Below, one piece after another: positions 1 to 8,057 of a DNA stretch of 64,000 bases (its first letter is position 1; each line of letters opens with the position of its first letter). The notes below the pieces were generated by a model that was given only the letters and a program-made list of their open reading frames with translations, made no database searches and was not told the origin of the DNA. The DNA is taken from the NCBI GenBank assembly GCA_002422545.1, contig DIWF01000037.1, forward strand, positions 1 through 64,000, given 5' to 3'. Made by a program: the position numbers and the translations under genes. This DNA is from Firmicutes bacterium UBA6113 (GTDB taxonomy: Bacteria > Bacillota > Clostridia > Tissierellales > Sedimentibacteraceae).

Positions 1-116
1 ATTGACCTACCATCGTTTTTCTCCCCTACGGTCGAAAACCGGGTTAGGTCATACTCAAGATAACGCATAGCATTATCTATCTTTTTTTACTTTTTGTTTT
101 GTTTGTTCTTTTTTAG

Positions 117-130
117 AACTCTCAAAGGTT
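117..130 (-). promoter_or_regulatory. boxA-like antitermination site in the rRNA leader
   Basis: Read leftward the sequence is AACCTTTGAGAGTT, followed by an A-rich AAACAAAAC-type tract. It resembles the boxA region of Firmicute rRNA leaders, which carry CTTTGAAAACT. The position, between the promoter array and the presumed 16S gene, fits. The match is by eye only. Confidence 0.4.
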
Positions 131-184
131 TCTTATGCTGTTTTATTGTCTAAGTTCGTCGCTGTCAGTTGAGACAGCTTTAAT

Positions 185-213
185 AGTTTATCACTTTTGC
201 TTTAACTTGTCAA
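185..213 (-). promoter_or_regulatory. rrn-type tandem promoter, copy 1 (nearest the rRNA)
   Basis: Read leftward, TTGACA (208-213), a 17-base spacer and TAAACT (185-190). The bases after the -10 (TATTAAAGCTGTCTC) are shared with the neighbouring copies. No gene in this window lies downstream; an rRNA operon left of base 1 is inferred. Confidence 0.85.
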
Positions 214-279
214 GAACTTTTTATTTCTTTTTAATTTCTTTTTTCTTGACTCACCGCCTCTTGCAGAGACAGCTTTGAT

Positions 280-308
280 AGTTTACCACATCAGCTTTTC
301 TTTGTCAA
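280..308 (-). promoter_or_regulatory. rrn-type tandem promoter, copy 2
   Basis: TTGACA (303-308), 17-base spacer, TAAACT (280-285), then ATCAAAGCTGTCTC. Lies 95 bases upstream of copy 1 in transcription order with the same downstream block. Confidence 0.85.
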
Positions 309-363
309 GAAGTTTTTTTACTTATTTAATTCTCAACTTGTTGCCGTCACCAGCAACTTTTAT

Positions 364-392
364 AGTCTATCATCTCAGTAGCTGCTTGTCAA
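364..392 (-). promoter_or_regulatory. rrn-type tandem promoter, copy 3
   Basis: TTGACA (387-392), 17-base spacer, TAGACT (364-369). The early transcript can fold: GTTGC...GCAAC immediately follows the start region, equivalent to the small hairpins after the other copies. Confidence 0.85.
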
Positions 393-446
393 GATATTTT
401 TTCTCTTTTTCTTAATCCTGCTTTGCATTCGAAAGATAGTTTGCTC

Positions 447-475
447 AGTCTACAGTATTTTATTCATATTGTCAA
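447..475 (-). promoter_or_regulatory. rrn-type tandem promoter, copy 4
   Basis: TTGACA (470-475), 17-base spacer, TAGACT (447-452). This is the most diverged copy after the -10, but box sequences and spacing are kept. Confidence 0.8.
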
Positions 476-516
476 CTGACAATTTTTTCTTGTCCGTCAC
501 TTAAGACAACTTTGAT

Positions 517-545
517 ATTCTACCACTTCCATATTCGTTTGTCAA
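517..545 (-). promoter_or_regulatory. rrn-type tandem promoter, copy 5 (most distal)
   Basis: TTGACA (540-545), 17-base spacer, TAGAAT (517-522), followed by ATCAAAGTTGTC as in copies 1 and 2. Sits just beyond the lysS terminator. Confidence 0.85.
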
Positions 546-598
546 CCCCAAACAACAATATGATTAAATGAAATTTACGGAAAATACACAATATAAAA

Positions 599-621
599 AC
601 AGAGCAGACATGCTGCTCTGT
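599..621 (-). terminator. lysS terminator
   Basis: Perfect 9-bp stem (ACAGAGCAG / CTGCTCTGT) with a 5-base loop; read leftward it is followed by a T run. It lies 32 bases past the lysS stop and isolates lysS from the rrn promoter array. Confidence 0.85.
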
Positions 622-652
622 TTTGCTATATTCTATATGTTATATGATACTA

Positions 653-2128
653 TTAGTCTATTGGTTTCATTGTCGGGAACAATATGATGTCCCTTATTGT
701 AGGCTGGCCTGTAATAAGCATTATAACTCTGTCGACACCTATTCCAAGTCCTCCTGTTGGAGGGAGGCCTACTTCAATGGCATTAATGAAGTCATTGTCC
801 ATCATGTGGGCTTCATCGTCGCCTGCTTCTTTTTGTTTTACCTGTTCTTCAAATCTTTCTCTTTGATCTATAGGATCATTCAATTCTGAAAATGCATTGG
901 CAATTTCCCATGTGTTGGCAAATGCTTCAAATCTGTCAGTAAGTCTAGGATCTTCAACATTTCTCTTAGCAAGAGGTGATATCTCAACAGGATGATGAGT
1001 AACAAATGTAGGCTGTTGTAGGTGTTCTTCGCAAAACTCTTCGAACATTTCGCTTATAACATGTCCTCTTGTCATCAAAGGTTTAATTTCCAAGCCTTTT
1101 TGTCTTGCAATTTCAATTGCTTCTTCATCTGTATTTATAAGGTCAAAGTCAATGCCTGTATGTTCCTTAACCATATCCTGCATCTTTACTCTTCTCCAAG
1201 GAGGAGTGAAGTCCACTTCCTTGCCCTGGAACTCCAATTTAGTAGTTCCTCTGGCCTTCATGGCAACATACGCAACTATATTTTCAGTCAAGGTCATCAT
1301 GTCGTTAAAATCCGCATATGGTTTGTATATTTCTATAGCTGTGTATTCAGGATTGTGGTTTGCATCCATACCTTCGTTTCTGAACATTTTACCCATTTCA
1401 TAAACGCCGTCACCCAGTCCGCCTACAACTAATCTTTTAAGGAAAAGCTCATTTGCAATACGCATGTACATATCTATATCCAAAGTGTTGTGATGAGTTA
1501 TGAAAGGTCTTGCGTTTGCACCGCCTGCTATTGGGCTTAAGATTGGAGTTTCAACTTCCAAATATCCTTCGCCGTCCAGGTATTCTCTTATTCCTCTGAT
1601 TATTTTGTTTCGCATTAAAAATACATCTTTAATTTCAGGATTAACTATTAAGTCAACATACCTTTGTCTGTATCTTAATTCAGTATCTTTAAGTCCATGG
1701 AACTTTTCAGGGAGAGTTTGAAGCGATTTGGATAATAGCTTAACTTCTTCAGCTTTTACGGAAATTTCACCCATTTTAGTTTTGAAAACTTCGCCTTTAA
1801 CACCTAAAATGTCACCTATGTCATAAGTTTTCAGCCATTCGTACTCTTCTTCGCCTATGGTATCCATCTTTACAAATATCTGTATTCTTCCCAGATGATC
1901 CTGGATATCATAGAAGCCTACTTTTCCTTGGCCTCTCTTTGACATTATTCTGCCGGCTATTGAAACATGCTTGCCTTCCATCTCTTCGTAGTTGTCTTTG
2001 ATATATTTCGTAGTAGAAGTTACTTCATATTTAGAAACTTTGTATGGATCTCTTCCTGCTTCAATAAGATCTTTTAACTTTCCAACCCTTACCTGCCTTA
2101 AATCTCCTGAATTTTGTTGTTCACTCAA
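653..2128 (-). CDS. lysS: Lysine--tRNA ligase, class II
   Basis: Charges tRNA-Lys in the cytoplasm. The 491-residue product has the usual class II layout: an N-terminal OB-fold anticodon-binding domain (about residues 50-130), then the catalytic domain with motif 2 (FRNEGMDANHNPEYT) and motif 3 near the C-terminus (GLGIGVDRVIML). Length matches the family (about 490-505). Start is ATG with AAGGTGGTG upstream. It follows greA by 37 bases on the same strand, so the two are probably co-transcribed from the promoter at 2792-2820, and it ends in a clear terminator. A greA-lysS-rrn neighbourhood is familiar in Firmicutes (lysS precedes rRNA operons in Bacillus subtilis). Confidence 0.97.
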   Translation of the reverse strand: MSEQQNSGDLRQVRVGKLKDLIEAGRDPYKVSKYEVTSTTKYIKDNYEEMEGKHVSIAGRIMSKRGQGKVGFYDIQDHLGRIQIFVKMDTIGEEEYEWLKTYDIGDILGVKGEVFKTKMGEISVKAEEVKLLSKSLQTLPEKFHGLKDTELRYRQRYVDLIVNPEIKDVFLMRNKIIRGIREYLDGEGYLEVETPILSPIAGGANARPFITHHNTLDIDMYMRIANELFLKRLVVGGLGDGVYEMGKMFRNEGMDANHNPEYTAIEIYKPYADFNDMMTLTENIVAYVAMKARGTTKLEFQGKEVDFTPPWRRVKMQDMVKEHTGIDFDLINTDEEAIEIARQKGLEIKPLMTRGHVISEMFEEFCEEHLQQPTFVTHHPVEISPLAKRNVEDPRLTDRFEAFANTWEIANAFSELNDPIDQRERFEEQVKQKEAGDDEAHMMDNDFINAIEVGLPPTGGLGIGVDRVIMLITGQPTIRDIILFPTMKPID

Positions 2129-2165
2129 TTTTTAACACCACCTTATCTTTTGCTAAAGTTTATTA

Positions 2166-2636
2166 TTAAACTGTTAGTATTTCATATTTTATCATATCGC
2201 CGGCCGGAGATGCAACTTCGATGATATCACCTATTTTTTTCTCCAGCAGGGCTTTCCCCAAAGGCGAAACATTTGAAATCTTGCCCTTGAAAGGGTCTGC
2301 TTCGGCGGAACCCACAATTGTGTATTCCATTGTTTCATCAAACTCAAGATCTTTTATTTGAACCTTTGAACCAATGCTTACTATTCCCTTTTGTTTTGTT
2401 GCTTTTATTACCTTGGCACTTTTGATCATCTGCTCAAGTTTTGCAATTCGGGCTTCAACGTTTGCCTGTTCATTTTTTGCTTCATCATATTCGGCGTTTT
2501 CGCTTATATCCCCAAAAGCTAAAGCAACCTTAATTTTTTCAGAAATTTCTTTCCTTTTTACCAGCTTCAAATCTTCAAGCTCGTTTTTTAATTCTTCCAA
2601 TCCCTCTGCTGTAATCAAAGTTTCATTATTCTTCAT
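2166..2636 (-). CDS. greA: Transcription elongation factor GreA
   Basis: Rescues backtracked RNA polymerase by stimulating cleavage of the transcript 3' end. The 156-residue protein has the N-terminal coiled coil with the acidic tip region (GDISENAEYDEAK) and the C-terminal FKBP-like domain (SPLGKALLEKKIGD). The start at 2636 (MKNNETLITAEG) is chosen over an upstream in-frame ATG because AAAGGAGC lies eight bases ahead and the added 31 residues do not look like GreA. Length matches the usual 156-160. First gene of the greA-lysS pair. Confidence 0.96.
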   Translation of the reverse strand: MKNNETLITAEGLEELKNELEDLKLVKRKEISEKIKVALAFGDISENAEYDEAKNEQANVEARIAKLEQMIKSAKVIKATKQKGIVSIGSKVQIKDLEFDETMEYTIVGSAEADPFKGKISNVSPLGKALLEKKIGDIIEVASPAGDMIKYEILTV

Positions 2637-2791
2637 AATATTGCTCCTTTTAATAATGTTGCTTGTTACAAAATTAATGCATTTTATTATACATATTATT
2701 TTCTGTTTGCTCAAAGATGTATAATTCATTCTATTATGAAATTGATATAATATGATAATTCGATGACAATTCTTTTCTAATTAATTTAAAC

Positions 2792-2820
2792 ATTATAATC
2801 AAGTAACTTAACAATGTCAA
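2792..2820 (-). promoter_or_regulatory. greA-lysS promoter
   Basis: TTGACA (2815-2820), 17-base spacer, TATAAT (2792-2797): a full sigma-A consensus. It gives a 5' leader of about 150 bases before greA, in which I see no recognisable riboswitch. Confidence 0.85.
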
Positions 2821-2838
2821 GATATTTGTTAAATTACA

Positions 2839-3828
2839 TCATATTATAATCATTGCCTCTAAATATCTGTTTAAAACATTATACAAATCTTCTGCATTTG
2901 TTATTTTGTTTATGCTAGCCCTGGTCTCCGAGGAATTTTTCATTCCCTTCATATACCAGGCAGCAAATTTACGCATTTCGAGTATGGCAATTTTCTCGTC
3001 CAGTTCATTTACCAGCATGGAAGCATGCCTTTTGATCATTTCTACTCTTTCCGTCAATGACGGTTCATAAAAATCGAAATTTCCCAAAAGAGCTTTTGCC
3101 GTATTCATTATGAGCCATGGATTGCCTAAGATTCCTCTTCCGATCATAACAGCGTCGCAATCAGTTTCAGAAATCATCTTCAAAGCATCCTGAGGAGAAT
3201 AAATGTCACCGTTGCCTATGACAGGTATATTCACGCTTTGTTTAACTTCCTTAATAATGCTGTAATCTGCCTTACCAGTATAAAACTGCTCTCTTGTTCT
3301 GCCGTGCACAGCAATCATGTCTGCTCCGTTATATTCCAGCACTTTTGCAAACTCAACTGCATTGATGTTTTTTGAATCCCATCCTGCCCTGATTTTAACT
3401 GTCACAGGCTTTGTGGAAGATTTTTTGACCTTGTTTATAATCTCTCCCGCTAATGTGGGATTTTTCATAAGCGCACTGCCGTCACCATTTTTCACTATTT
3501 TTGGCGCCGGGCAGCCCATGTTGATGTCAACAATGTCTATGTCATCTCTCTGGTTTATGTAATTTTCCACTACATATGCCATGATGTCCGCATCACTTCC
3601 GAATATCTGAAGTGATACAGGTCTGTTTTTCTGGTTTATTTTCATCAGCTGCGCAGTTTTTATGTCCTTGTAGTACAGTCCCTTGGCACTGACCATTTCT
3701 GTATACACAAGTCCGGCTCCCATTTCCTTGCATATGGTTCTGTAAGTAATGTCTGTAACTCCTGCCATAGGAGCAAGCAATACATTTGTATTCAATTGGA
3801 TGTTGCCGATTTTAAACATTTCTTTCAT
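2839..3828 (-). CDS. dusB: tRNA-dihydrouridine synthase, DusB family
   Basis: FMN- and NADPH-dependent reduction of uridine to dihydrouridine in tRNA. The 329-residue protein is a TIM barrel with the N-terminal LAPMAGVTD motif (residues 18-26), the DINMGCPAP motif carrying the catalytic Cys106, KIRAGWD, and the phosphate-binding GNGDIYSPQDA and GRGILGNPW segments. A C-terminal helical tRNA-binding domain follows. The start overlaps the 3' end of the birA-like gene by 17 bases, indicating translational coupling; an internal ATG at residue 4 is an alternative start. The dus gene beside a birA or coaX gene is common in Firmicutes. Confidence 0.95.
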   Translation of the reverse strand: MKEMFKIGNIQLNTNVLLAPMAGVTDITYRTICKEMGAGLVYTEMVSAKGLYYKDIKTAQLMKINQKNRPVSLQIFGSDADIMAYVVENYINQRDDIDIVDINMGCPAPKIVKNGDGSALMKNPTLAGEIINKVKKSSTKPVTVKIRAGWDSKNINAVEFAKVLEYNGADMIAVHGRTREQFYTGKADYSIIKEVKQSVNIPVIGNGDIYSPQDALKMISETDCDAVMIGRGILGNPWLIMNTAKALLGNFDFYEPSLTERVEMIKRHASMLVNELDEKIAILEMRKFAAWYMKGMKNSSETRASINKITNAEDLYNVLNRYLEAMIII

Positions 3829-4624
3829 AAATAATAATGGTTTCTCCTGGACTCAGTATTTCTTCATTTCCTTTTTCATCATCAACCACAAGGCATCCAT
3901 CGTCATCTATGTTTTTGGCATATACATTTCTCACGGATTTTTTTCCTCGTTTTACAGTCTTAATATTCATGTTTACAATTGCTGAATTGATGATGCATGA
4001 ATTGACGGCGCTCTCAACAGTGCCCATGCTTAAAAATTCATCGTAATGTCTTTCAACATTGTTCAGTATTTTTCCAATAAGCATTTCCCTGTGAACATCC
4101 CCGCCTGTTTCTATTTTTATAGATGTTGTTAATTTTTTTGTTTCTTCATTTAATTTATCTGTTTCAATCATGTCCAAGTTTGCATTTATGCACATGGAAA
4201 TAATTATTCCTAAGGGTTCGCTTGCCTTTCCTGCAAAATCACAGCATATGGATGCAATTTTCATGTCCCTAACCAATATGTCGTTGGGCCATTTAATTTT
4301 GCATTGTAAGCCGCATGTTTCGGCAACACCTTCTAAGACAGATGAACATCCAACAATATCAAACATGGATGTTATGAGATTTTTTCCCGAAGGCTTCAAA
4401 ATTATACTCAGATAAATATTTTTGTCTTCCTGACATATCCATTCATTGCCAAATCTCAGAGTACATTTCGACTGGTTTTCAGACAGCACAACCGTCCCGT
4501 CAGGGCATGTGTTGAAGATATTTTTTGCCTTGGCATAAGTTGACGCCAGACTATCATATTGAATAATAGTCTGACCAATTATTTTTGTATTCAAGTAGCT
4601 GTTAACACTGTTTAAATCGTACAT
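3812..4624 (-). CDS. BirA-like biotin--protein ligase, no HTH domain, degenerate biotin loop
   Basis: The fold matches biotin-[acetyl-CoA-carboxylase] ligases, which make biotinyl-AMP and attach biotin to carrier lysines. The 270-residue protein has no N-terminal winged helix, so it would not repress biotin genes. KWPNDIL (111-117), a family hallmark, is present, and the C-terminal SH3-like domain is there (about 225-268, ending SPGETIIIY). However, the loop that is normally GRGRRGR reads KCTLRFGN (53-60), and the later GIGINVN-type motif reads SMCINANL. Catalytic ability is therefore uncertain; it may be a diverged paralogue. Probable promoter at 4649-4677; dusB overlaps its end. Confidence 0.75.
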   Translation of the reverse strand: MYDLNSVNSYLNTKIIGQTIIQYDSLASTYAKAKNIFNTCPDGTVVLSENQSKCTLRFGNEWICQEDKNIYLSIILKPSGKNLITSMFDIVGCSSVLEGVAETCGLQCKIKWPNDILVRDMKIASICCDFAGKASEPLGIIISMCINANLDMIETDKLNEETKKLTTSIKIETGGDVHREMLIGKILNNVERHYDEFLSMGTVESAVNSCIINSAIVNMNIKTVKRGKKSVRNVYAKNIDDDGCLVVDDEKGNEEILSPGETIIIYERNV

Positions 4625-4648
4625 TAAGATCTCCCATTCTCCCTGAAT

Positions 4649-4677
4649 ATATTACTCCAAAAAACGCTTTTCGTCAA
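4649..4677 (-). promoter_or_regulatory. Promoter of birA-like gene and dusB
   Basis: TTGACG (4672-4677), 17-base spacer, TAATAT (4649-4654), just upstream of the birA-like gene. The -35 overlaps the last codons of the preceding aminotransferase gene. Confidence 0.6.
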
Positions 4678-5747
4678 GAAATGGATAATATATCGTCAAT
4701 TGCTGCAAGAAGCTCTTTAACGTCATTTAATGTCAAATCTGCCATGTGTGCAATTCTGAATGTTTTTTCCTTAAGATTTCCGTAACCGTTGGATATTGAA
4801 TAACCTCTTTTTCCAAGCTCGACGTTAAGATCCTTAATACTAATCCCTCTGGTGTTCTTAACGGTGGTGAGAGTTACTGATGCATGTTCTTCCTCGGGGA
4901 AAAGTTCAAAGTTTTTCTTTGCCCAAGCTCTTGTGTATTCAGCCATCTCAAAATGTCTTTTAAATCTGTTTTCAAGGCCTTCCTCCATAATCCTGTCAAG
5001 CTGGTAGTCGAGGGCAAACATTGCTGATAGGTTTGGTGTTGAAGGATACTGGTAGTCCTTGTCTTTAACCGTGTCGTAAAGCTGGACAAGGTCAAAATAA
5101 AATCCTCTGTTTTTGACTGTTCTTGCTTTTTCAACAGCACGTTCTGATATTGTGCAGATTGCAAGTCCCGGAGGCAGACCAAGCGCTTTTTGAGATGAAG
5201 TAATGCATATGTCTACTCCAAGTTTATCAACCTCTATTTTTGTCCCTCCTGCAGAGCTTACTGTATCGAGACAGAATATTACGTCGGGATATTTTCGTAT
5301 AATCTTACTTATTTCCTCTACTGGATTCATTACGCCTGTTGATGTTTCATTGTGAGTTATTGTAATAAGATCATAATTTCCAGTTGACAGCGCTTCTTCA
5401 ACCATTTCCGGTGTAGTAACACTTCCTGGTTCGGACTTGAACAAATCTGCTTCTATTCCGTTTAAAACTGCCATCTCATGCCATCTGTCTCCAAATGAAC
5501 CAATTGAAAACACAGCTGCTCTTTTTTTTGTGCAGCATCGCACGGCTCCTTCCATGAGTCCGCTTCCGGAGGATGTAGAAAGCAAGACTTCATTTTCGGT
5601 GTAAAAAAGTTTCTTTAAATTTTCTGATATGTCTTTCTGAAGTTTTGAAGCATCCTTGCTTCTGTGGCCAATCATGGGAGTCGACATTTTTTGAAGAACA
5701 TCTTCTCTCACTTCAATTGGTCCTGGAATAAATAATTTCTTATGCAT
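4674..5747 (-). CDS. Class V aminotransferase (serine-pyruvate / alanine-glyoxylate type)
   Basis: PLP-dependent aminotransferase of the class V fold. The 357-residue protein opens with the family motif LFIPGP, then MIGHRS, the cofactor Asp161 in CLDTVSSAGG and the PLP lysine Lys187 in SSQKALGLPPG. Relatives act on serine/pyruvate or alanine/glyoxylate, and some Firmicute and archaeal homologues serve serine synthesis; the substrate cannot be fixed from sequence. The start (MHKKLF) is preceded by TGGAGG at good spacing; an upstream in-frame ATG lacks a ribosome site. The gene has its own promoter and a terminator inside its leader (5841-5938). Confidence 0.88.
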   Translation of the reverse strand: MHKKLFIPGPIEVREDVLQKMSTPMIGHRSKDASKLQKDISENLKKLFYTENEVLLSTSSGSGLMEGAVRCCTKKRAAVFSIGSFGDRWHEMAVLNGIEADLFKSEPGSVTTPEMVEEALSTGNYDLITITHNETSTGVMNPVEEISKIIRKYPDVIFCLDTVSSAGGTKIEVDKLGVDICITSSQKALGLPPGLAICTISERAVEKARTVKNRGFYFDLVQLYDTVKDKDYQYPSTPNLSAMFALDYQLDRIMEEGLENRFKRHFEMAEYTRAWAKKNFELFPEEEHASVTLTTVKNTRGISIKDLNVELGKRGYSISNGYGNLKEKTFRIAHMADLTLNDVKELLAAIDDILSIS

Positions 5748-5840
5748 ATAAACCTCCACATTTATAAAAATAGATATAATCGAAAACAAACATCCTTTCC
5801 TTCCTCGTTTTATATTAATATAGGAAGGAACTTACTATGT

Positions 5841-5871
5841 AAAAAAGCTCTCATCTCAGCTGAGATGAGAG
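5841..5871 (-). terminator. Leader terminator/attenuator ahead of the aminotransferase gene
   Basis: A perfect 24-base palindrome (5848-5871, arms CTCTCATCTCAG / CTGAGATGAGAG) followed leftward by TTTTTT (5841-5846). It would stop read-through from the opp operon. It also lies downstream of a strong promoter at 5910-5938, so it terminates that promoter's transcript about 60 bases after initiation unless antiterminated. Confidence 0.8.
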
Positions 5872-5909
5872 TTGAAAGACTGGTAAGCTCTCTGAAAATA
5901 TTTGTATGA

Positions 5910-5938
5910 AGTATATATCATTATAATATGTGTGTCAA
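5910..5938 (-). promoter_or_regulatory. Promoter of the aminotransferase leader
   Basis: TTGACA (5933-5938), 17-base spacer, TATACT (5910-5915). Transcription would begin near 5903, about 30 bases before the terminator hairpin and about 155 bases before the start codon. Confidence 0.75.
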
Positions 5939-5964
5939 GATTTATTGAAATATTATTACAATTA

Positions 5965-6924
5965 CTATTTATTCAATTGTTTATATTTTTTAACATAGTG
6001 TGAAATTTCATCTTCGTGACAATAAACATAATGTCCAGGTGCAATTTGATTTAGTTTAACTTTTGTTTCATCATTATAAGTATGATACTTTTTATCATAA
6101 TATATTCTCTGTCTGCTGCGTTCATCATCTGGATAAGGAGTAGGCATTGCTGACAGCAAAGATTCTGTATAAGGGTGCAGAGGTGTGCGGTATAATTCAT
6201 CAGATGATGCCAATTCCAATATTCTTCCAGCATTCATAACTGCTATTCTATCACTGATATATTTTACCATTGATAAATCATGAGCAATGAACAAATACGT
6301 CAAATCTCTGCTTTTTTTCAAGCTTTTTAATAAATTAACAACTTGTGCCTGGATTGAAACATCAAGAGCTGAAATTGCCTCATCAGCAATAATAAAATCA
6401 GGCTTTACAGCAAGGGCTCTTGCAATGCCTACACGTTGACACTGGCCACCTGAAAATTCTTTAGGATAACGAGAAGCATAGTCTCTGCTTAATCCTACAA
6501 CCTCCAATAGTTCATAAACTCTTTCTGTTCTCTCTTTTCTTGAATTAGTCATTTTATGAACATCCAGAGCACCCCCAATAATATCCATTACTGATATCTT
6601 GGGATTGAGTGACGCATATGGATCTTGAAAGATCATCTGCATTGATTTTCTGAACTTAAGAGTATCTTTTCTACCGTCTATTTTAGTTATATCATGACCA
6701 TCAAATATAATACTTCCCGATGTAATATCACTAAGTTTTAATATTGCCCTTCCAGTAGTTGATTTACCGCTACCAGATTCTCCAACTAACCCAAGTGTCT
6801 CTCCTTTATATATATCGAAAGAAATATTATTTATTGCTCTTACTTCATTTTTCTTTCCTTCGTTGTAATATTGATTTAGGTTGCGAACGCTTAATATTAC
6901 TTTTTTATTTTGTACTAATTCCAT
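5965..6924 (-). CDS. oppF: Oligopeptide-type ABC transporter, ATP-binding subunit F
   Basis: One of two ATPases that drive an Opp/Dpp-type importer at the inner face of the membrane. In the 319-residue protein are Walker A (GLVGESGSGKST, 45-56), the Q-loop, the ABC signature FSGGQCQRV, Walker B (FIIADEAIS) and the switch His region (LFIAHDLSMV). The C-terminus has the oligopeptide-transporter extension with HPYTESLLSAMP. It is the last gene of the amidohydrolase-oppB-C-A-D-F operon, one base after oppD. The terminator at 5841-5871 lies downstream. Confidence 0.93.
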   Translation of the reverse strand: MELVQNKKVILSVRNLNQYYNEGKKNEVRAINNISFDIYKGETLGLVGESGSGKSTTGRAILKLSDITSGSIIFDGHDITKIDGRKDTLKFRKSMQMIFQDPYASLNPKISVMDIIGGALDVHKMTNSRKERTERVYELLEVVGLSRDYASRYPKEFSGGQCQRVGIARALAVKPDFIIADEAISALDVSIQAQVVNLLKSLKKSRDLTYLFIAHDLSMVKYISDRIAVMNAGRILELASSDELYRTPLHPYTESLLSAMPTPYPDDERSRQRIYYDKKYHTYNDETKVKLNQIAPGHYVYCHEDEISHYVKKYKQLNK

Positions 6925-6925
6925 A

Positions 6926-7981
6926 TCAGATAACCTCCCTCATTTTAAGATTTAGAAACTTTTCTCTTCTTCTCACCACTTCTATTGGTGGAGTAACTTT
7001 AGGTGCATCGGGGTGAAGAAGCCATGTAGCAGCATAATGCGTATCTGAAACTTTAAACATTTCAGGTTCTTCTTCAAAATCAATTTCTAAAGCATATTCA
7101 TTCCTTGGAGCAAATGGATCACCCTTAGGTACGTAGAGCAAATTAGGCGGAGAACCATTGATATTATATAAGTTATGTTCTTCTAAATCAGCTGAGGGAA
7201 TTGAAGCTAACAGTCCCCATGTATATGGGTGTTGAGGATTATAAAATATTTCATCAACAGTGCCTATTTCTATGATTTTTCCGGCATACATAACAGCCAC
7301 ACGGTCTGCCATCTGTGCTACTACCCCTAAATCATGAGTGATAAACAATATGGAAGTGTTTAATTTATCTTTAAGTTCATTCATAAGATCCAGTATCTGC
7401 GCTTGTATTGTAACGTCTAATGCTGTTGTAGGTTCATCAGCTATGATTATTTTTGGATGACATGCTAATGCCATAGCTATCATAACTCTCTGCCTCATTC
7501 CACCTGAAAATTGATGTGGATACAAATTGCTGCCTTTTTCAGGATTTTTGATACCTACCATATCCAAAAGCTCAACAGCACGTTTTATTGCATTTCCTTT
7601 ATTTTCATGCTGATGAATAATTATAGATTCAGCAATCTGTTTGCCTATTTTCATCGTTGGATTCAATGAAGTCATAGGATCCTGAAATATCATTGCAATA
7701 TCTTTTCCACGAATCCCCTGCATTTCTTTTTCAGAAATTTTCAACAAGTCCTTGTCTTCAAAAATAATTTCACCGCTTTTTATAAATGTATTTTTTTTTG
7801 GTAAAATTCTATTTATTGCTTTGGTAGATACAGATTTTCCTGAACCTGATTCCCCAACAATAGCTAATGTTTCCCCTTTATGCAAATCAAAGGTTACGCC
7901 TCTTACCGCGTTGACTTCCCCTTCAAATGTTTTAAAAGAAATTGCTAAATCTTTAACTTCTAAAATTTTACTTTCTTCCAT
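6926..7981 (-). CDS. oppD: Oligopeptide-type ABC transporter, ATP-binding subunit D
   Basis: Partner ATPase of OppF. The 351-residue protein carries Walker A (GESGSGKS, 43-50), signature FSGGMRQRV, Walker B (IIIADEPTTALD) and the HPYTWGLLASIP segment of the Opp/Dpp C-terminal extension. That extension has an FAPRNEYAL stretch where many relatives have a cysteine-rich loop (CxxRCP-type); here those cysteines are missing. The gene is separated from oppA by about 115 bases that hold a hairpin. Confidence 0.93.
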   Translation of the reverse strand: MEESKILEVKDLAISFKTFEGEVNAVRGVTFDLHKGETLAIVGESGSGKSVSTKAINRILPKKNTFIKSGEIIFEDKDLLKISEKEMQGIRGKDIAMIFQDPMTSLNPTMKIGKQIAESIIIHQHENKGNAIKRAVELLDMVGIKNPEKGSNLYPHQFSGGMRQRVMIAMALACHPKIIIADEPTTALDVTIQAQILDLMNELKDKLNTSILFITHDLGVVAQMADRVAVMYAGKIIEIGTVDEIFYNPQHPYTWGLLASIPSADLEEHNLYNINGSPPNLLYVPKGDPFAPRNEYALEIDFEEEPEMFKVSDTHYAATWLLHPDAPKVTPPIEVVRRREKFLNLKMREVI

Positions 7982-8057
7982 TTATTTCACCTCAATTTAT
8001 TTCATTTCTTCACCTTGAATAAAGATTCAGATGGTTATCTGTTTTCATTAATTAAGA

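Noticed and set aside
58..88. Plus-strand intrinsic terminator (AGATAACGC/GCATTATCT hairpin followed by TTTTTTT).
   Set aside because: All other signals here (five promoters, boxA-like site) point leftward; no plus-strand gene ends at base 1. More likely a leader hairpin of the rRNA transcript.
185..545. CRISPR array or other tandem repeat of about 85 bases.
   Set aside because: Repeat copies are degenerate and only the promoter boxes and the start region are kept; spacing varies from 70 to 95 bases. A promoter array explains it.
623..889. Plus-strand open frame opposite the 3' end of lysS.
   Set aside because: It lies wholly antisense to a strongly conserved gene, has no ribosome site and no family features. 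The same applies to many antisense frames across the window.
5841..5938. T-box riboswitch ahead of the aminotransferase.
   Set aside because: There is a terminator, but no AGGGTGGNACCGCG element and the leader before it is far too short for a specifier loop.
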